Shown: positions 49,296 to 57,958, counted from the stretch's first letter. The stretch is 64,000 bases of DNA from Solirubrobacteraceae bacterium (GCA_029263125.1 JAJCYD010000011.1:62001-126000); one strand, 5' to 3'. Numbers and translations are program-made. The notes: generated by a model from the sequence alone, not told the origin.

Positions 49296-49790
49296 ATGGC
49301 GCCGCTACCAGTCCCCGCGTCGACCCGCTGGCAGGGGCCGGTGCGCATCGCGGTCGCGATCTTCCTCGCCGGCGTCCTGGTCGTGTGGCTCGTCAAGCCG
49401 ATCGGCAACGCGTGTCCGGATCTGAACGTGGTCGTGGCGGGCAGCAGCGCCAGCTCGTCGCCATCGTTCTCGCCGCCGCTGACGCGGACGTGCACCTACA
49501 CGATCGCAGGCGGCACCAGGGCGACGGCGAGGTACGTCCCGTGGCTGGATTGGCTCGTGCTGCTGGTCGCCGCCGCGGCGGTCGCGGGCGTTGCCGGTGC
49601 CCTGTCGCCGGCCGCGCGCGGGGGCGGGGGACAGCGGCCGCCGCGCGAGGACCCGGCCGCGCGTGGAGGCGGGGGACGCCGGCCGCTGCCAGCGCGCGAG
49701 GACCACGCGCCGGCGCCATCGGGAGAGCGCGACGAGGCCGAGCGCGAGCGCGCGCGTCGCGAGCGGGCACAGCGAAACCGCCCGCGGTAG
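49296..49790 (+). CDS. hypothetical membrane protein with Arg/Pro-rich tail
   Basis: 164 residues. Two membrane segments (IAVAIFLAGVLVVWLV and LVLLVAAAAVAGVAGAL) flank an external loop with two Cys (NACPDLNVV and TRTCTYTIAGG), which might form a disulfide. The C-terminal ~65 residues are Arg/Gly/Pro-rich (GGGQRPPREDPAARG) and probably disordered in the cytoplasm. No family is recognised. It shares a mirrored promoter with the MBL hydrolase. Confidence 0.6.
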   Translation: MAPLPVPASTRWQGPVRIAVAIFLAGVLVVWLVKPIGNACPDLNVVVAGSSASSSPSFSPPLTRTCTYTIAGGTRATARYVPWLDWLVLLVAAAAVAGVAGALSPAARGGGGQRPPREDPAARGGGGRRPLPAREDHAPAPSGERDEAERERARRERAQRNRPR

Positions 49791-49798
49791 CGAGCGGC

Positions 49799-50170
49799 CT
49801 ACGTCGCCCAGGGCACGTCGATCGAGTGCTCGTCGGGCGCGTCACGCGCGACGACGTACTCGGCGGGCTCTTCCTCCGACGGGTTCTCCAGCAGGTGCGT
49901 CTCGCGCGGAGGGACATAGGCCATGTCGCCCGGCTCAAGGCTGAAGGCGTGCTCGAGACCCTCGCCCCAGCGCACGTTCAGCCGCCCGGAGAGCATGTAG
50001 ACGGCCGATTCGCAGTCGGCGTGGTAGTGCGGTCGCGACTGCGCGCCGGCCGGAACGCGGAAGACGCCCATGTAGATGTTCTCCGCACCGGTCGTCGTCG
50101 GCGATACCTCGCTGGGGCCCAGCACTCCGGGGAGGCGCACACGATCGGATCGGGACTTGACGACCTTCAT
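49799..50170 (-). CDS. cupin domain protein
   Basis: 123 residues from the ATG at 50170, chosen because TACCCT (minus strand, 50179-50184) ends 8 bases upstream. HYHADCESAVYMLSGRLNVRW and LEPGDMAYVPPRETHLLENP give the two cupin motifs with metal ligands His-His-Glu-His (HYHADCE and the later His). It is a small metal-binding beta barrel, probably a dioxygenase-like or sensory protein of unknown substrate. It is 72 bp downstream of the SDR gene's stop on the same strand side. Confidence 0.8.
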   Translation of the reverse strand: MKVVKSRSDRVRLPGVLGPSEVSPTTTGAENIYMGVFRVPAGAQSRPHYHADCESAVYMLSGRLNVRWGEGLEHAFSLEPGDMAYVPPRETHLLENPSEEEPAEYVVARDAPDEHSIDVPWAT

Positions 50171-50255
50171 GGTCGCCAAGGGTACTCTCAGATCCGATTG
50201 TCGGAAACCCGCAGGTCTGAATTCGTCAGATCGGCTCGGTTCGTCGAGCGCGCCG

Positions 50256-51083
50256 TCAGGTCGTCATGCCGGTCCACTGACCGCCGGTGATGTTCAGCGT
50301 CTGGCCGTGGACGAAGTTCGACCACGGCGAGCAGAGAAAGAAGACCCCGCCGGCGGCTTCCTCGGGCGTGCCCGGCCGGCCGAGCGGGATGACCATCGAG
50401 GACATCCCGCGCAGCTGCTCGGGGATCCCGAGCTGCACCGTCTCGCCCGCGATCTGCATCGTGTTCTTTTCGTCCTTGGCGGCCGTCAGGCGGGTGTCGA
50501 TGAAGCCGAACGCGACCGCGTTGACGTTGATCTTGAACTGGCCCCACTCCTTGGCGAGGGTCTTCGTCAGGCCCACGACGGCGGCCTTGCCGGCGGCGTA
50601 GTTGGCCTGCCCCGCGTTGCCCATCGTGCCGGAGGTCGACGACACGTTGACGACCTTGCGAAAGACCTCGACGCCCTCCTCGCGCTCCTTCTTGGCGGGC
50701 TCGCGCAGATGCGGCGCGGCTGCCCGGCAGACGCGGAACGGGACGACCGTGTGGATGTCGAGCATCCGCTGAAACTGCTCGTCGGTCATCTTGTGCGCCA
50801 TGCCGTCGATCGTGTATCCGGCGTTGTTGACGACGATGTCGAGGCGCCCCCAGGCGTCGATCGCGGCTCCGACGAGCGCGTCGCACGCCCCCGGCGCGGT
50901 CAGGTCGCCGGCGTGGACGGCCGTCTCGCCGGCGATCTGCGCGGCGGTCTGCTCAGCGAGGTCGCCGTCGAGGTCGTTGATGAGCACGCTCGCACCGTGC
51001 TCGCAGAGCAGCTGCGCGGTCGCGCGCCCGATCCCGCGCGCTGAGCCGGTGACGATCGCGACCCTGCCGTCGAGTACTCCCAT
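50256..51083 (-). CDS. SDR-family oxidoreductase (FabG/HSD-like)
   Basis: 275 residues from the ATG at 51083 (AAGGAG ribosome site upstream). VAIVTGSARGIGRATA is the NAD(P)-binding loop, NNAGYTIDG and VSSTSGTMGNAGQANYAAGK give the Ser-Tyr-Lys triad. A 15-residue insertion of charged residues (REPAKKEREEGVEVFR) occurs before the catalytic Ser strand, as in peroxisomal-multifunctional-like HSDs. It reduces a ketone or oxidises an alcohol. It diverges from the LysR gene with a repeat-rich 231-bp gap. Confidence 0.9.
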   Translation of the reverse strand: MGVLDGRVAIVTGSARGIGRATAQLLCEHGASVLINDLDGDLAEQTAAQIAGETAVHAGDLTAPGACDALVGAAIDAWGRLDIVVNNAGYTIDGMAHKMTDEQFQRMLDIHTVVPFRVCRAAAPHLREPAKKEREEGVEVFRKVVNVSSTSGTMGNAGQANYAAGKAAVVGLTKTLAKEWGQFKINVNAVAFGFIDTRLTAAKDEKNTMQIAGETVQLGIPEQLRGMSSMVIPLGRPGTPEEAAGGVFFLCSPWSNFVHGQTLNITGGQWTGMTT

Positions 51084-51165
51084 ATGGCGTGCGCTCCTTG
51101 GCTGTCGTTGGGGAGACCAATGATCCACAGATCATCGATGTCCCGGGGCACGCCCGATCAGCCGA

Positions 51166-51222
51166 ACGTCAGTCTGGTCTCACCCGCCACCCCGCCGGAC
51201 GGAGGACGTCAGTCCGGCGGGG
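51166..51222. promoter_or_regulatory. direct and inverted repeats in the SDR/LysR divergent region
   Basis: CCCCGCCGGAC (51190-51200) and GTCCGGCGGGG (51212-51222) are a perfect 11-bp inverted repeat with 11-base spacer. Also ACGTCAGTCTGG (51166-51177) recurs as ACGTCAGTCCGG (51206-51217), 40 bp apart, about four helical turns. These are good LysR-operator candidates for the divergent pair. Confidence 0.5.
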
Positions 51223-51302
51223 CGCGATGGCGGGAGGAGGCAACAGGGCCATGGTCGCGGCTGGGCACTCAAATGTCCAAGACCGGATCTCACAACAGGT
51301 CA

Positions 51303-51308
51303 TAAGCT
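51303..51308 (+). promoter_or_regulatory. TAAGCT -10 element of the LysR gene
   Basis: TAAGCT ends 6 bases before the ATG at 51315, predicting a leaderless transcript. Confidence 0.45.
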
Positions 51309-51314
51309 GGCTGC

Positions 51315-52217
51315 ATGAATCTGCGCCAACTGCGCTCGCTGATCGCGCTCGCCGACGAGCGTCACTTCACCCGCGCGGCTGCCCGGGAGCACATCGCCCA
51401 GCCCGCCCTGTCTCAGCAGATCCGCAGCCTCGAGGCGGAGGTCGGGCTCCCGCTCGTCGAGCGCACGACGCGCAAGGTGGACATGACCCAGGCCGGTGAG
51501 CTGCTCGTCGCGCGTGCTCGCCGCGCGCTCGCCGAGCTCGACGCCGCCGCCGCCGAGCTGCAATCGCTGGCCGGCGTGCAGACCGGCAGGCTGTCGGTCG
51601 GCGCGCTGCACACGATGGGACCGGTGGATCTCTCGCTGCTGCTGGCGACATTTCACCATCGCTACCCGGCGATCGAGCTGACGGTGCTCGAGCAATCCAG
51701 CGAGGAGCTCGCGGAGATGCTGCGCGACGACGTGATCGACCTCGCGTTCCTGTCGGTCACAGAGCGCATCCAGAGCCGCGGGCTCGTCTTCCGGCGGCTG
51801 GTCAGCGAGGAGCTCGTCGTCGCACTGCCGACCGATCACCGCCTCGCCGAGCGCGACGGGCTGCGCCTGGCCGAGCTGGCGGCGGAACCGTTCGTCAGCT
51901 TCCGCAAGGGCGCCCGGCTGCGCGAGCTGCTGGTGGGAGCCGCGGCGGACGCCGGCTTCGAGCCGAAGCTCGCGCTGGAGTCCAACGAGGTCCTGCGCAT
52001 CCGCAACCTCGTGTCTCGCGGGCTCGGCGTCGCGATCCTGCCGCGCTCAGACGTCGAGCGCCCGGGGTCGCCCGTCGCCGTCTGCGACCTCGTCGAGCCA
52101 CCGCTCACGCGCGACGTGACGCTGGCGTCGCGAGCCGAGCGGCGGCCGTCGCCGGCGGCCGAGGCGTTCCTCGCGATCGCGCTGGAGGAGTACGTCCCGC
52201 TAGCGTCCAACGCATGA
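51315..52217 (+). CDS. LysR-family transcriptional regulator
   Basis: 300 residues. MNLRQLRSLIALADERHFTR and REHIAQPALSQQIRSLEAEV are the LysR HTH; the C-terminal substrate-binding domain (TGRLSVGALHTMGPVDL onward) is normal. It probably controls the divergent SDR gene and perhaps the genes after it. The next SDR gene starts inside its stop (4-bp overlap). Confidence 0.93.
   Translation: MNLRQLRSLIALADERHFTRAAAREHIAQPALSQQIRSLEAEVGLPLVERTTRKVDMTQAGELLVARARRALAELDAAAAELQSLAGVQTGRLSVGALHTMGPVDLSLLLATFHHRYPAIELTVLEQSSEELAEMLRDDVIDLAFLSVTERIQSRGLVFRRLVSEELVVALPTDHRLAERDGLRLAELAAEPFVSFRKGARLRELLVGAAADAGFEPKLALESNEVLRIRNLVSRGLGVAILPRSDVERPGSPVAVCDLVEPPLTRDVTLASRAERRPSPAAEAFLAIALEEYVPLASNA
52201..52206 (+). 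promoter_or_regulatory. TAGCGT -10 element inside the LysR 3' end
   Basis: TAGCGT ends 7 bases before the ATG at 52214, so the downstream SDR gene can be transcribed without the LysR gene. Confidence 0.4.
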
Positions 52218-53005
52218 TCGCGCTCGTCACCGGAGCTTCCAGCGGCATCGGTGAGGCGACCGCGCGGCGGCTGGCTCGCGAGCCCGGCAGCGAGCTGATC
52301 CTCGTCGCGCGCCGCGAGGAGCGTTTGCGGGCGCTCGCAGCGGAGCTTGGCTGCGCGACCGCGATCGCCGCCGATCTCACCGACGACGACGCACCAGCCC
52401 GGATCGCGGCCGTCGTCGAGGCCGAGCACGGCGGGCTTGATCTGCTCGTCAACAACGCCGGCGCCGCGTGGCGGTCGACGTTCGCCGAGGGAGGATGGGA
52501 CAACGTGCACCGTCACATGCGCCTGGACTTCGACGCGCAGGTGCGCCTGACCGAGGCGCTGCTGCCGCTCGTGCGCCGAAAGGCCCCGAGCGCGATCGTC
52601 AACGTGTCCAGCACCGCCGGTCGTGTCGCACGCGACGCGACAGGCGCCTACTCCGCGGCCAAGTTCGCCCTCGCCGGCTGGACGGACGCGCTGCATCTCG
52701 AGGAGGCCGCGCATGGCGTGCACGTCGGGCTCGTCCTGCCCGGGTTCGTCGCCACCGAGGGGTTCCCGCAGCGCGAGCTCGTCGATCGCCTGCTGACGCG
52801 GTGGATCGTGTCGACGCCCGAGACCGTCGCCGAAGCGATCGTCGATGCCGGGCCGGGCGGCCGTGCCGAACGCTACGTGCCCAGGCCGTATTGGATCGCC
52901 GCCGCGCTGCGCGTCTGCGCCCCGCGGCTCGTACGACGCGTCCTCGGCGGCAGCGCGGGCAAGCGCCTGGCGACGCAGACGCGGTCCGGTGAGGCGCGAC
53001 GCTGA
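52214..53005 (+). CDS. SDR-family oxidoreductase
   Basis: 263 residues. ALVTGASSGIGEATARRLA, NNAGAAWRSTFAEGG and VNVSSTAGRVARDATGAYSA (with AK following) form a classical SDR. It is likely NADP-dependent and of the short DHRS type. It overlaps LysR at its start and is followed by an enoyl-CoA hydratase gene, suggesting lipid- or CoA-linked metabolism. Confidence 0.9.
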   Translation: MIALVTGASSGIGEATARRLAREPGSELILVARREERLRALAAELGCATAIAADLTDDDAPARIAAVVEAEHGGLDLLVNNAGAAWRSTFAEGGWDNVHRHMRLDFDAQVRLTEALLPLVRRKAPSAIVNVSSTAGRVARDATGAYSAAKFALAGWTDALHLEEAAHGVHVGLVLPGFVATEGFPQRELVDRLLTRWIVSTPETVAEAIVDAGPGGRAERYVPRPYWIAAALRVCAPRLVRRVLGGSAGKRLATQTRSGEARR

Positions 53006-53006
53006 C

Positions 53007-53771
53007 GTGGCCGCCGCATACGGCACCCTGCGCTACGACCTCGCCGACGGCGTCGCGACGATCGCGCTCGATCACCCCGCCACGCGAAATGCGCTGTCGG
53101 ATGCCGTGCTCGAGGAGCTGCTGGACGCCTTCGCCACCGCGCGCGACGACGAGCGCGTGCGCTGCGTCGTGCTGGCGTCCACGCACGAGCGTGTCTTCTC
53201 AAGCGGCGGGGACCTCGCCGGCTTCGCCGATGCCGATCTGACCCTGTTTCCGCGCCTGTTCACGCTGATCGGCGAGCTCGGCAAGCCGGTGATCTGCGCC
53301 GCCGGCGGACAGGTGCTCGCCGGAGCGGTCGGCCTCGTGCTCGCATGCGATCTCGTCGTCGCCTCCGAGCGCGCGACGTTCGGCACGCCGGAGCTCGACG
53401 TCGGCCTGTTTGCGTTCATGGTGTCGGCGCTGCTGTCGCGCAACGTCGGGCGCAAGGCCTGCGCCGAGCTGCTGCTGCTCGGCGAGCGCATCGATGCGCA
53501 CGAGGCGCGCCGGCTGGGGATCGTCAACCGCGTGGTGGCGGCCGAGGAGCTCGACGGCGCCGTGGCGGCATGGGCGCGGCGCCTCGCCGACCGGCCGCCG
53601 CAGATCATGCGACTCGGCAAGAATGCGCTCGTGGCCACCCAGGACATGGCGCTTGGCGACGCGCTGTCGCTGTTGCGCGAGCAGCTGGCGGCGGCGCTGC
53701 GCACCGCCGACGCTCACGAGGGCGTGGCGGCCTTCTTGGAGAAGCGGGAGCCTCGGTGGAGCGGCAGCTAA
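53007..53771 (+). CDS. enoyl-CoA hydratase/isomerase family protein
   Basis: 254 residues from the GTG at 53007 (a GTG at 52989 would add 6 residues and overlap the SDR stop). IALDHPATRNALSDAVLEEL, VFSSGGDLAGFAD (oxyanion hole) and GGQVLAGAVGLVLACDLVVA are crotonase motifs. It acts on acyl-CoA, as a hydratase, isomerase or dehydrogenase-type member. It overlaps the arginase-like gene by 16 bp. Confidence 0.9.
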   Translation: MAAAYGTLRYDLADGVATIALDHPATRNALSDAVLEELLDAFATARDDERVRCVVLASTHERVFSSGGDLAGFADADLTLFPRLFTLIGELGKPVICAAGGQVLAGAVGLVLACDLVVASERATFGTPELDVGLFAFMVSALLSRNVGRKACAELLLLGERIDAHEARRLGIVNRVVAAEELDGAVAAWARRLADRPPQIMRLGKNALVATQDMALGDALSLLREQLAAALRTADAHEGVAAFLEKREPRWSGS

Positions 53772-54499
53772 GCGGTCTGCTGTGCCGCACCTCGGACCGC
53801 ACGCCCGAGGGCGCGGGCGGGGCGCGTGAGCTTGCAGAGCTGCTCGGGGCGCGGATCGTCGGGACGCCGGCCGAGCCCCGCATCGCCGGGTGGGAAGAGG
53901 ACCTGCGCGACGCGCACGGCTGCCTGCTGGAGGCCGGCGGCCAGCTCGACGACGCGTGGCAGGCGGGCAGGATGCCGATCCTCGTCGCCGCGGAATGTTC
54001 GATTGCCGTGTCGACGCTGCCGATGCTCGTGCGCCGCCACCCGCAGGCGCGCGTCCTGTGGCTCGACGCCCATGCGGACTTCCACACGCCCGCGACGACC
54101 AGCAGCGGCTACCTCGCCGGGATGTGCCTCGCCGGCGCGTGTGGCCTGTGGGACACCGGCTTCGGCGCGGACGTCGACCCTCCGCGCGTGGTCATGCACG
54201 GCGTCCGCGAGGTCGAGGGCCCCGAGCGCGTCGCGCTGGACCGCGGCGGGGTGCACCTCATCCAGGATGCCTCCCAGCTGCAGGGCCTGGAGGTCTTCGT
54301 GCATCTCGATCTCGACGTCCTGGACCCCGACGTGATGCCCGCGCCGTTTCCCGTCTCGGGCGGGCTGCTGGCAGAGCAGCTGCAGGGCTTCCTCGCCCAG
54401 GCCGCCGCGACCTGCACGATCCTCGGCGCCGAGATCACCTCCTGTGCCCCTGGCCACGGTGCCCTCGTGGCCGACACGATCGCTCCGTTGCTGCGGTAG
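53756..54499 (+). CDS. arginase/agmatinase-family protein with altered metal site
   Basis: 247 residues from a GTG inside the preceding gene. LWLDAHADFHTP (104-111) and HLDLDVLDPDVMP (D185, D187, D190) are ureohydrolase metal motifs. The usual first motif GGDHS is replaced by AAECS (79-83), so the first manganese-ligand His is Cys. Position and fold fit the family, but a one-metal or non-hydrolytic role is likely. The protein is shorter (247) than most arginases (~300). Confidence 0.78.
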   Translation: MERQLSGLLCRTSDRTPEGAGGARELAELLGARIVGTPAEPRIAGWEEDLRDAHGCLLEAGGQLDDAWQAGRMPILVAAECSIAVSTLPMLVRRHPQARVLWLDAHADFHTPATTSSGYLAGMCLAGACGLWDTGFGADVDPPRVVMHGVREVEGPERVALDRGGVHLIQDASQLQGLEVFVHLDLDVLDPDVMPAPFPVSGGLLAEQLQGFLAQAAATCTILGAEITSCAPGHGALVADTIAPLLR

Positions 54500-54505
54500 G
54501 CCGGC

Positions 54506-54823
54506 GTGTCGATCGACTGGGAGACGTGCGAGCTGACTGAATGCGTCGGCGTACGCGCTCCCGGGGCGCCCATGTGCATCGCTCACGGCGGCGATCCGGC
54601 GTTGCTGGACAGCGTTGCGCGGCAACTCGATTTCCGCGGAGTGACGCTGGGCGCCGGGCTGTGGGCCGAGATCCTTGATCGCGTGCCTTACGACGAGGGC
54701 AAGCCGACACTCACCGGAGCGCGGTTCGATCGTGCGGTATTCACCGATGGGGCGCCCTGCATTCTTCGACATCCAGATGGCGGACCTACCATGGACAGGA
54801 TCCAGCCGCAGGTGCAGTCATGA
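54506..54823 (+). CDS. truncated pentapeptide-repeat protein N-terminus
   Basis: 105 residues. WETCELTECVGVRAPGAPMC resembles the N-terminal Cys-rich segment of actinobacterial pentapeptide-repeat proteins (W-x2-C ... C-x-G ... C-x-x-H), followed by LDFRGVTLGAGLWAEIL and LTGARFDRAVFTDG, the first repeats. The array then stops and the last ~20 residues look unlike repeats. In another frame from ~54748 AFFDIQMADLPW could continue it, suggesting a frameshift, but the stop overlaps the next ATG as ATGA, so the short form may be maintained. Confidence 0.5.
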   Translation: MSIDWETCELTECVGVRAPGAPMCIAHGGDPALLDSVARQLDFRGVTLGAGLWAEILDRVPYDEGKPTLTGARFDRAVFTDGAPCILRHPDGGPTMDRIQPQVQS

Positions 54824-55377
54824 CGCACGAGGGTCCCCGCATCGAACAGCTCAGCACGCGCGAGGTCTACCGCAACGCGTGGCTGGCCCTGCGCGAGGAC
54901 GAAGTCGCGTTCCCCGACGGGTCGACGGGGCTGTACTCCGTCGTGGACAAGCCGGACTTCGTCGTCGTCCTCGCCCACGAGGACGACGGCTTCTGGCTCG
55001 TGCAGCAGTATCGCTACCCGGTAGGACGTCGCTGCTGGGAGTTTCCGCAGGGCGGCTGGCCGCCGGGACATGGCGGCGGGACTCCCGCCGAGCTCGCCGC
55101 CGCGGAGCTCCGCGAGGAGACCGGGCTGCGAGCGCAAGCGCTCACGCACCTCGGCCGTCTGCATGCCGCCTACGGCTTCTGCTCACAGGGTTTCGACGTG
55201 TTTGTCGCCACCGGCCTGACGCCCGGGTCCAGCGACCCCGAGGCGACCGAATCGGACATGGTGCATGCATGGCGCAGCGAGGCCGACCTGCGGGACATGA
55301 TCGGCGATGGCGAGTTCAGCGACGCCCACAGCGTCGCGGCGCTCGCCCTCTTTGATCTGCTGCGGCAGCCTCAATGA
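54820..55377 (+). CDS. NUDIX hydrolase
   Basis: 185 residues. WEFPQGGWPPGHGGG and AELAAAELREETGLRAQAL give a Nudix box with a variant first part (the first Glu and the Arg of the consensus are replaced) but an intact EE pair. The pattern LVQQYRYPVGRR is like ADP-ribose pyrophosphatases. It overlaps both neighbours by 4 bp (ATGA), so it is part of a translated run. Confidence 0.82.
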   Translation: MTHEGPRIEQLSTREVYRNAWLALREDEVAFPDGSTGLYSVVDKPDFVVVLAHEDDGFWLVQQYRYPVGRRCWEFPQGGWPPGHGGGTPAELAAAELREETGLRAQALTHLGRLHAAYGFCSQGFDVFVATGLTPGSSDPEATESDMVHAWRSEADLRDMIGDGEFSDAHSVAALALFDLLRQPQ

Positions 55378-56105
55378 CGGTCCATCCCGCCGCTGCGAGT
55401 GGCTTCACGCGAGCCGCGGATGCCTACGAACGGGGGCGACCAAGCTACCCGGCGGACGCGGTCGCAAGGCTCTCGGATCGACTGGGCTCTCGGATCGTCG
55501 ATCTGGCTGCGGGAACGGGGATGCTCACCACCGCACTCGCGGCACACGGATTCGAGGTCGTCGCGGTCGAGCCGGTCGCGGCCATGCGAGCGCGGATCGC
55601 GGAGCACGAGCGCGTCCGGATCGTCGACGGCACGGCCGAGGCGATCCCGGCCGCCGACGCGAGCGCCGACGGCGTCACCGTCGCACAGGCCTTCCATTGG
55701 TTCGACGCGCCACGCGCGCTGGCCGAGATTCACCGCGTCGTGCGCCCGGACGGCGTGCTGGCGCTGCTGTGGAACCGCCGCCGGATGGAGGATCAGATCC
55801 ACCGCCGCATCCACGAGCTGCTCGCGCCCCATCGCGGCGACGTCCCGACCTACGCGAGCGACGACTGGCGCACCGAGCTCGACGCCGGGACGCTGTTCGA
55901 GCCGGTGGCCGTCGAGCGGTTCGACAACGTCCAACGGCTCGACGCCGAAGGGCTCGTCGACCGCTTCGGATCGACGAGCTTCGTCGCCGCCCTCGACGAG
56001 GTACCGCGGAGTGCGCTGCACGACGCGTTCCGTGCGCTGGCCGCCGGCGGCCCGGTGACGCTGCGCTACCGCACGGAAGTCGAAATCCTTCGCCGGCGCG
56101 CATGA
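55374..56105 (+). CDS. class I SAM-dependent methyltransferase
   Basis: 243 residues. IVDLAAGTGMLTTALAAHG is motif I, VVAVEPVAAMRARI follows, and VAQAFHWFDAPRALAEIHRV is typical of the Methyltransf_11/25 group (AHWF-type). The acceptor is unknown. It overlaps the NUDIX gene by 4 bp and is followed 16 bp later by a CoA-transferase gene. Confidence 0.88.
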   Translation: MTVHPAAASGFTRAADAYERGRPSYPADAVARLSDRLGSRIVDLAAGTGMLTTALAAHGFEVVAVEPVAAMRARIAEHERVRIVDGTAEAIPAADASADGVTVAQAFHWFDAPRALAEIHRVVRPDGVLALLWNRRRMEDQIHRRIHELLAPHRGDVPTYASDDWRTELDAGTLFEPVAVERFDNVQRLDAEGLVDRFGSTSFVAALDEVPRSALHDAFRALAAGGPVTLRYRTEVEILRRRA

Positions 56106-56121
56106 CCGCGATCATGCGTCC

Positions 56122-57345
56122 ATGACGGCGCACGCCCTCGCCGGTGTTCGGGTGCTCGACCTCAGCCGGCTGCTCCCCGGCGGCTTCTGCTCACTTCTGC
56201 TCGCCGACCACGGCGCCGACGTGCTGAAGGTCGAGGATCTCGGCGCCGGGGACTACATCCGCGCGTCGCCTCCGATGATCGAGGGCGTTGCGCGCAGCGC
56301 GTCGTCGGCCATGTTCCTCGCGCTGAATCGCAACAAGCGCTCCATGCGCATCGATCTCAAGCATCGGGCGGGCCGCGACGTGCTCCTGGCGCTGGCGCGC
56401 GAGCACGATGTCGTCCTGGAGTCCTTCAGGCCGGGCGTGCTCGGCCGCCTCGGCGTCGGCTACGAGGCGCTGCGAGCGGCCAATCCGCAGATCGTGCTGT
56501 GTTCGATCACCGGCTACGGTCAGCACGGGCCGCTGCGCGACCGCGCCGGACACGACCTCAACTACGTCGGTCTGGCCGGGGTGCTGGGGTTGACGGGTGC
56601 GCATGGCGGCCCGCCCATCCAGGCCGCGGCCCAGATCGCCGACCTCGGCGGCGGAGCCACGATGGCGGCGTTCGCGATCCTCGCGGCGCTGCGCGAGCGC
56701 GATCGCAGCGGCGAGGGGCAGCACATCGACGTCGCGATGACCGACGGCGCGCTCTCGTGGCTGTCGCTCGTCGCCGCGCGCCAGCTCGCCGGCGCGACCT
56801 CGCCGCGGCGCGGCGGCGAAGAGCTGGCCGGCGCGATCGCCTGCTACCGCCCGTACGAATGCAGCGACGGGGGCTGGGTCACGCTCGCCGCGCTCGAAGC
56901 GCCGTTCTGGGCGGCGTGGTGTCGCGGCGTCGGTCGCGGCGACCTGATCGAGCACCGTCGCGCCGGTCCCGGCAGCCGGGCCCAGGCGGCCGTCGAGGCG
57001 ATCTTCGCGGCGCGCACGCGCGCGCAGTGGGAGCAGTTCGCCCGCGTGCACGAGTGCTGCCTGGAGCCCGTTCTGGACCTCGACGAGGTGCTCGCGTCCG
57101 AGCACGTCGCGGCGCGTGAGATGGTCGTCGCCATGGACCAGCCGGGTGCGCAACGGCCGGTGAGCCAGCTCGGATCGCCGATCAAGCTGTCGCGGACGCC
57201 CGCGGACCCACATCGACTCCCGGGACCGCAGCTCGGCGAGCACACCGAAGCGGTCCTGCGAGAAGCCGGCTATGACGAGCGTCAGATCGCCGCGTTGCTG
57301 CGCGACGGCGCCGTGGCGGGGCCCGACGTGCGGACGCCCGACTGA
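56122..57345 (+). CDS. CaiB/BaiF family CoA transferase (alpha-methylacyl-CoA racemase-like)
   Basis: 407 residues. VRVLDLSRLLPGGFCSLLLA, DHGADVLKVEDLGAGDYIR, LNRNKRSMRIDLKHRAGRD and GYGQHGPLRDRAGHDLNYVG are family III CoA-transferase motifs; the GHD motif holds the catalytic Asp candidate. It may racemise 2-methylacyl-CoA (branched fatty acid or sterol side chain) or transfer CoA. With the crotonase and SDR genes it fits acyl-CoA breakdown. Confidence 0.9.
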   Translation: MTAHALAGVRVLDLSRLLPGGFCSLLLADHGADVLKVEDLGAGDYIRASPPMIEGVARSASSAMFLALNRNKRSMRIDLKHRAGRDVLLALAREHDVVLESFRPGVLGRLGVGYEALRAANPQIVLCSITGYGQHGPLRDRAGHDLNYVGLAGVLGLTGAHGGPPIQAAAQIADLGGGATMAAFAILAALRERDRSGEGQHIDVAMTDGALSWLSLVAARQLAGATSPRRGGEELAGAIACYRPYECSDGGWVTLAALEAPFWAAWCRGVGRGDLIEHRRAGPGSRAQAAVEAIFAARTRAQWEQFARVHECCLEPVLDLDEVLASEHVAAREMVVAMDQPGAQRPVSQLGSPIKLSRTPADPHRLPGPQLGEHTEAVLREAGYDERQIAALLRDGAVAGPDVRTPD

Positions 57346-57348
57346 CCG

Positions 57349-57912
57349 CTACGCGCCGTCCTCGTTGCGGTCCAGCACGAAGTACAACTGTTCGGCGCCC
57401 CACACATGGCGGCGGCCATCCAGGCGGAAGCCGAGCTTTCCAAGGACATTGCGCGATCGTGTGTTGGCCTCGCGCGTGATGGCGACGACACGCTGCAGCC
57501 CGAACTCGCCGAAGGCCGCTGCAAGCACCGACCGGCCGACCTCGGTCGCGTATCCGCGGCCCCAGAAGTCGCGCCCGAACGCATAGCCCAGCGAGATGTC
57601 CGGGCCGCCGGGGGAGAGGGGACAGAGACCGGCCTCGCCGATCAACAGGCCGCTCTCGCGCTCGAAGACCGGCCAGAACGAATAGCCGCCGAGCTCCTGT
57701 TGCACGATCGAGCGATCGATCGACGCGCGCGTTCCCGCGCGGTCGCGCGCCCCGCCGAGCAGGGCCATCGACGCGGGGTCGCCGTAGAGGACCGCGTGCA
57801 GCTGGTCGACATCGCCCGGCTCGTAGGCCCGCATCGCCAGGCGCGTCGTGAAGATCGGGAGCGCCACGCTCACGATCTTGACGGGTCGGACGTCGATCCG
57901 GGGACTGCCCAC
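57349..57912 (-). CDS. GNAT-family N-acetyltransferase (RimJ/RimL-like)
   Basis: 187 residues. FTTRLAMRAYEPGDVDQLHA, SLGYAFGRDFWGRGYATEVG (acetyl-CoA loop) and RVVAITREANTRSRNVLGKL match RimJ/RimL-type acetyltransferases. It acetylates a protein N-terminus or small amine. The first ~15 residues before the fold may not be translated. It converges on the CoA-transferase gene with 3 bp between stops. Confidence 0.88.
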   Translation of the reverse strand: MGSPRIDVRPVKIVSVALPIFTTRLAMRAYEPGDVDQLHAVLYGDPASMALLGGARDRAGTRASIDRSIVQQELGGYSFWPVFERESGLLIGEAGLCPLSPGGPDISLGYAFGRDFWGRGYATEVGRSVLAAAFGEFGLQRVVAITREANTRSRNVLGKLGFRLDGRRHVWGAEQLYFVLDRNEDGA

Positions 57913-57958
57913 CCGCTGCGACCCACGGGGGCCGCAGCCGGTGGTCCTCAGGCGGTCG

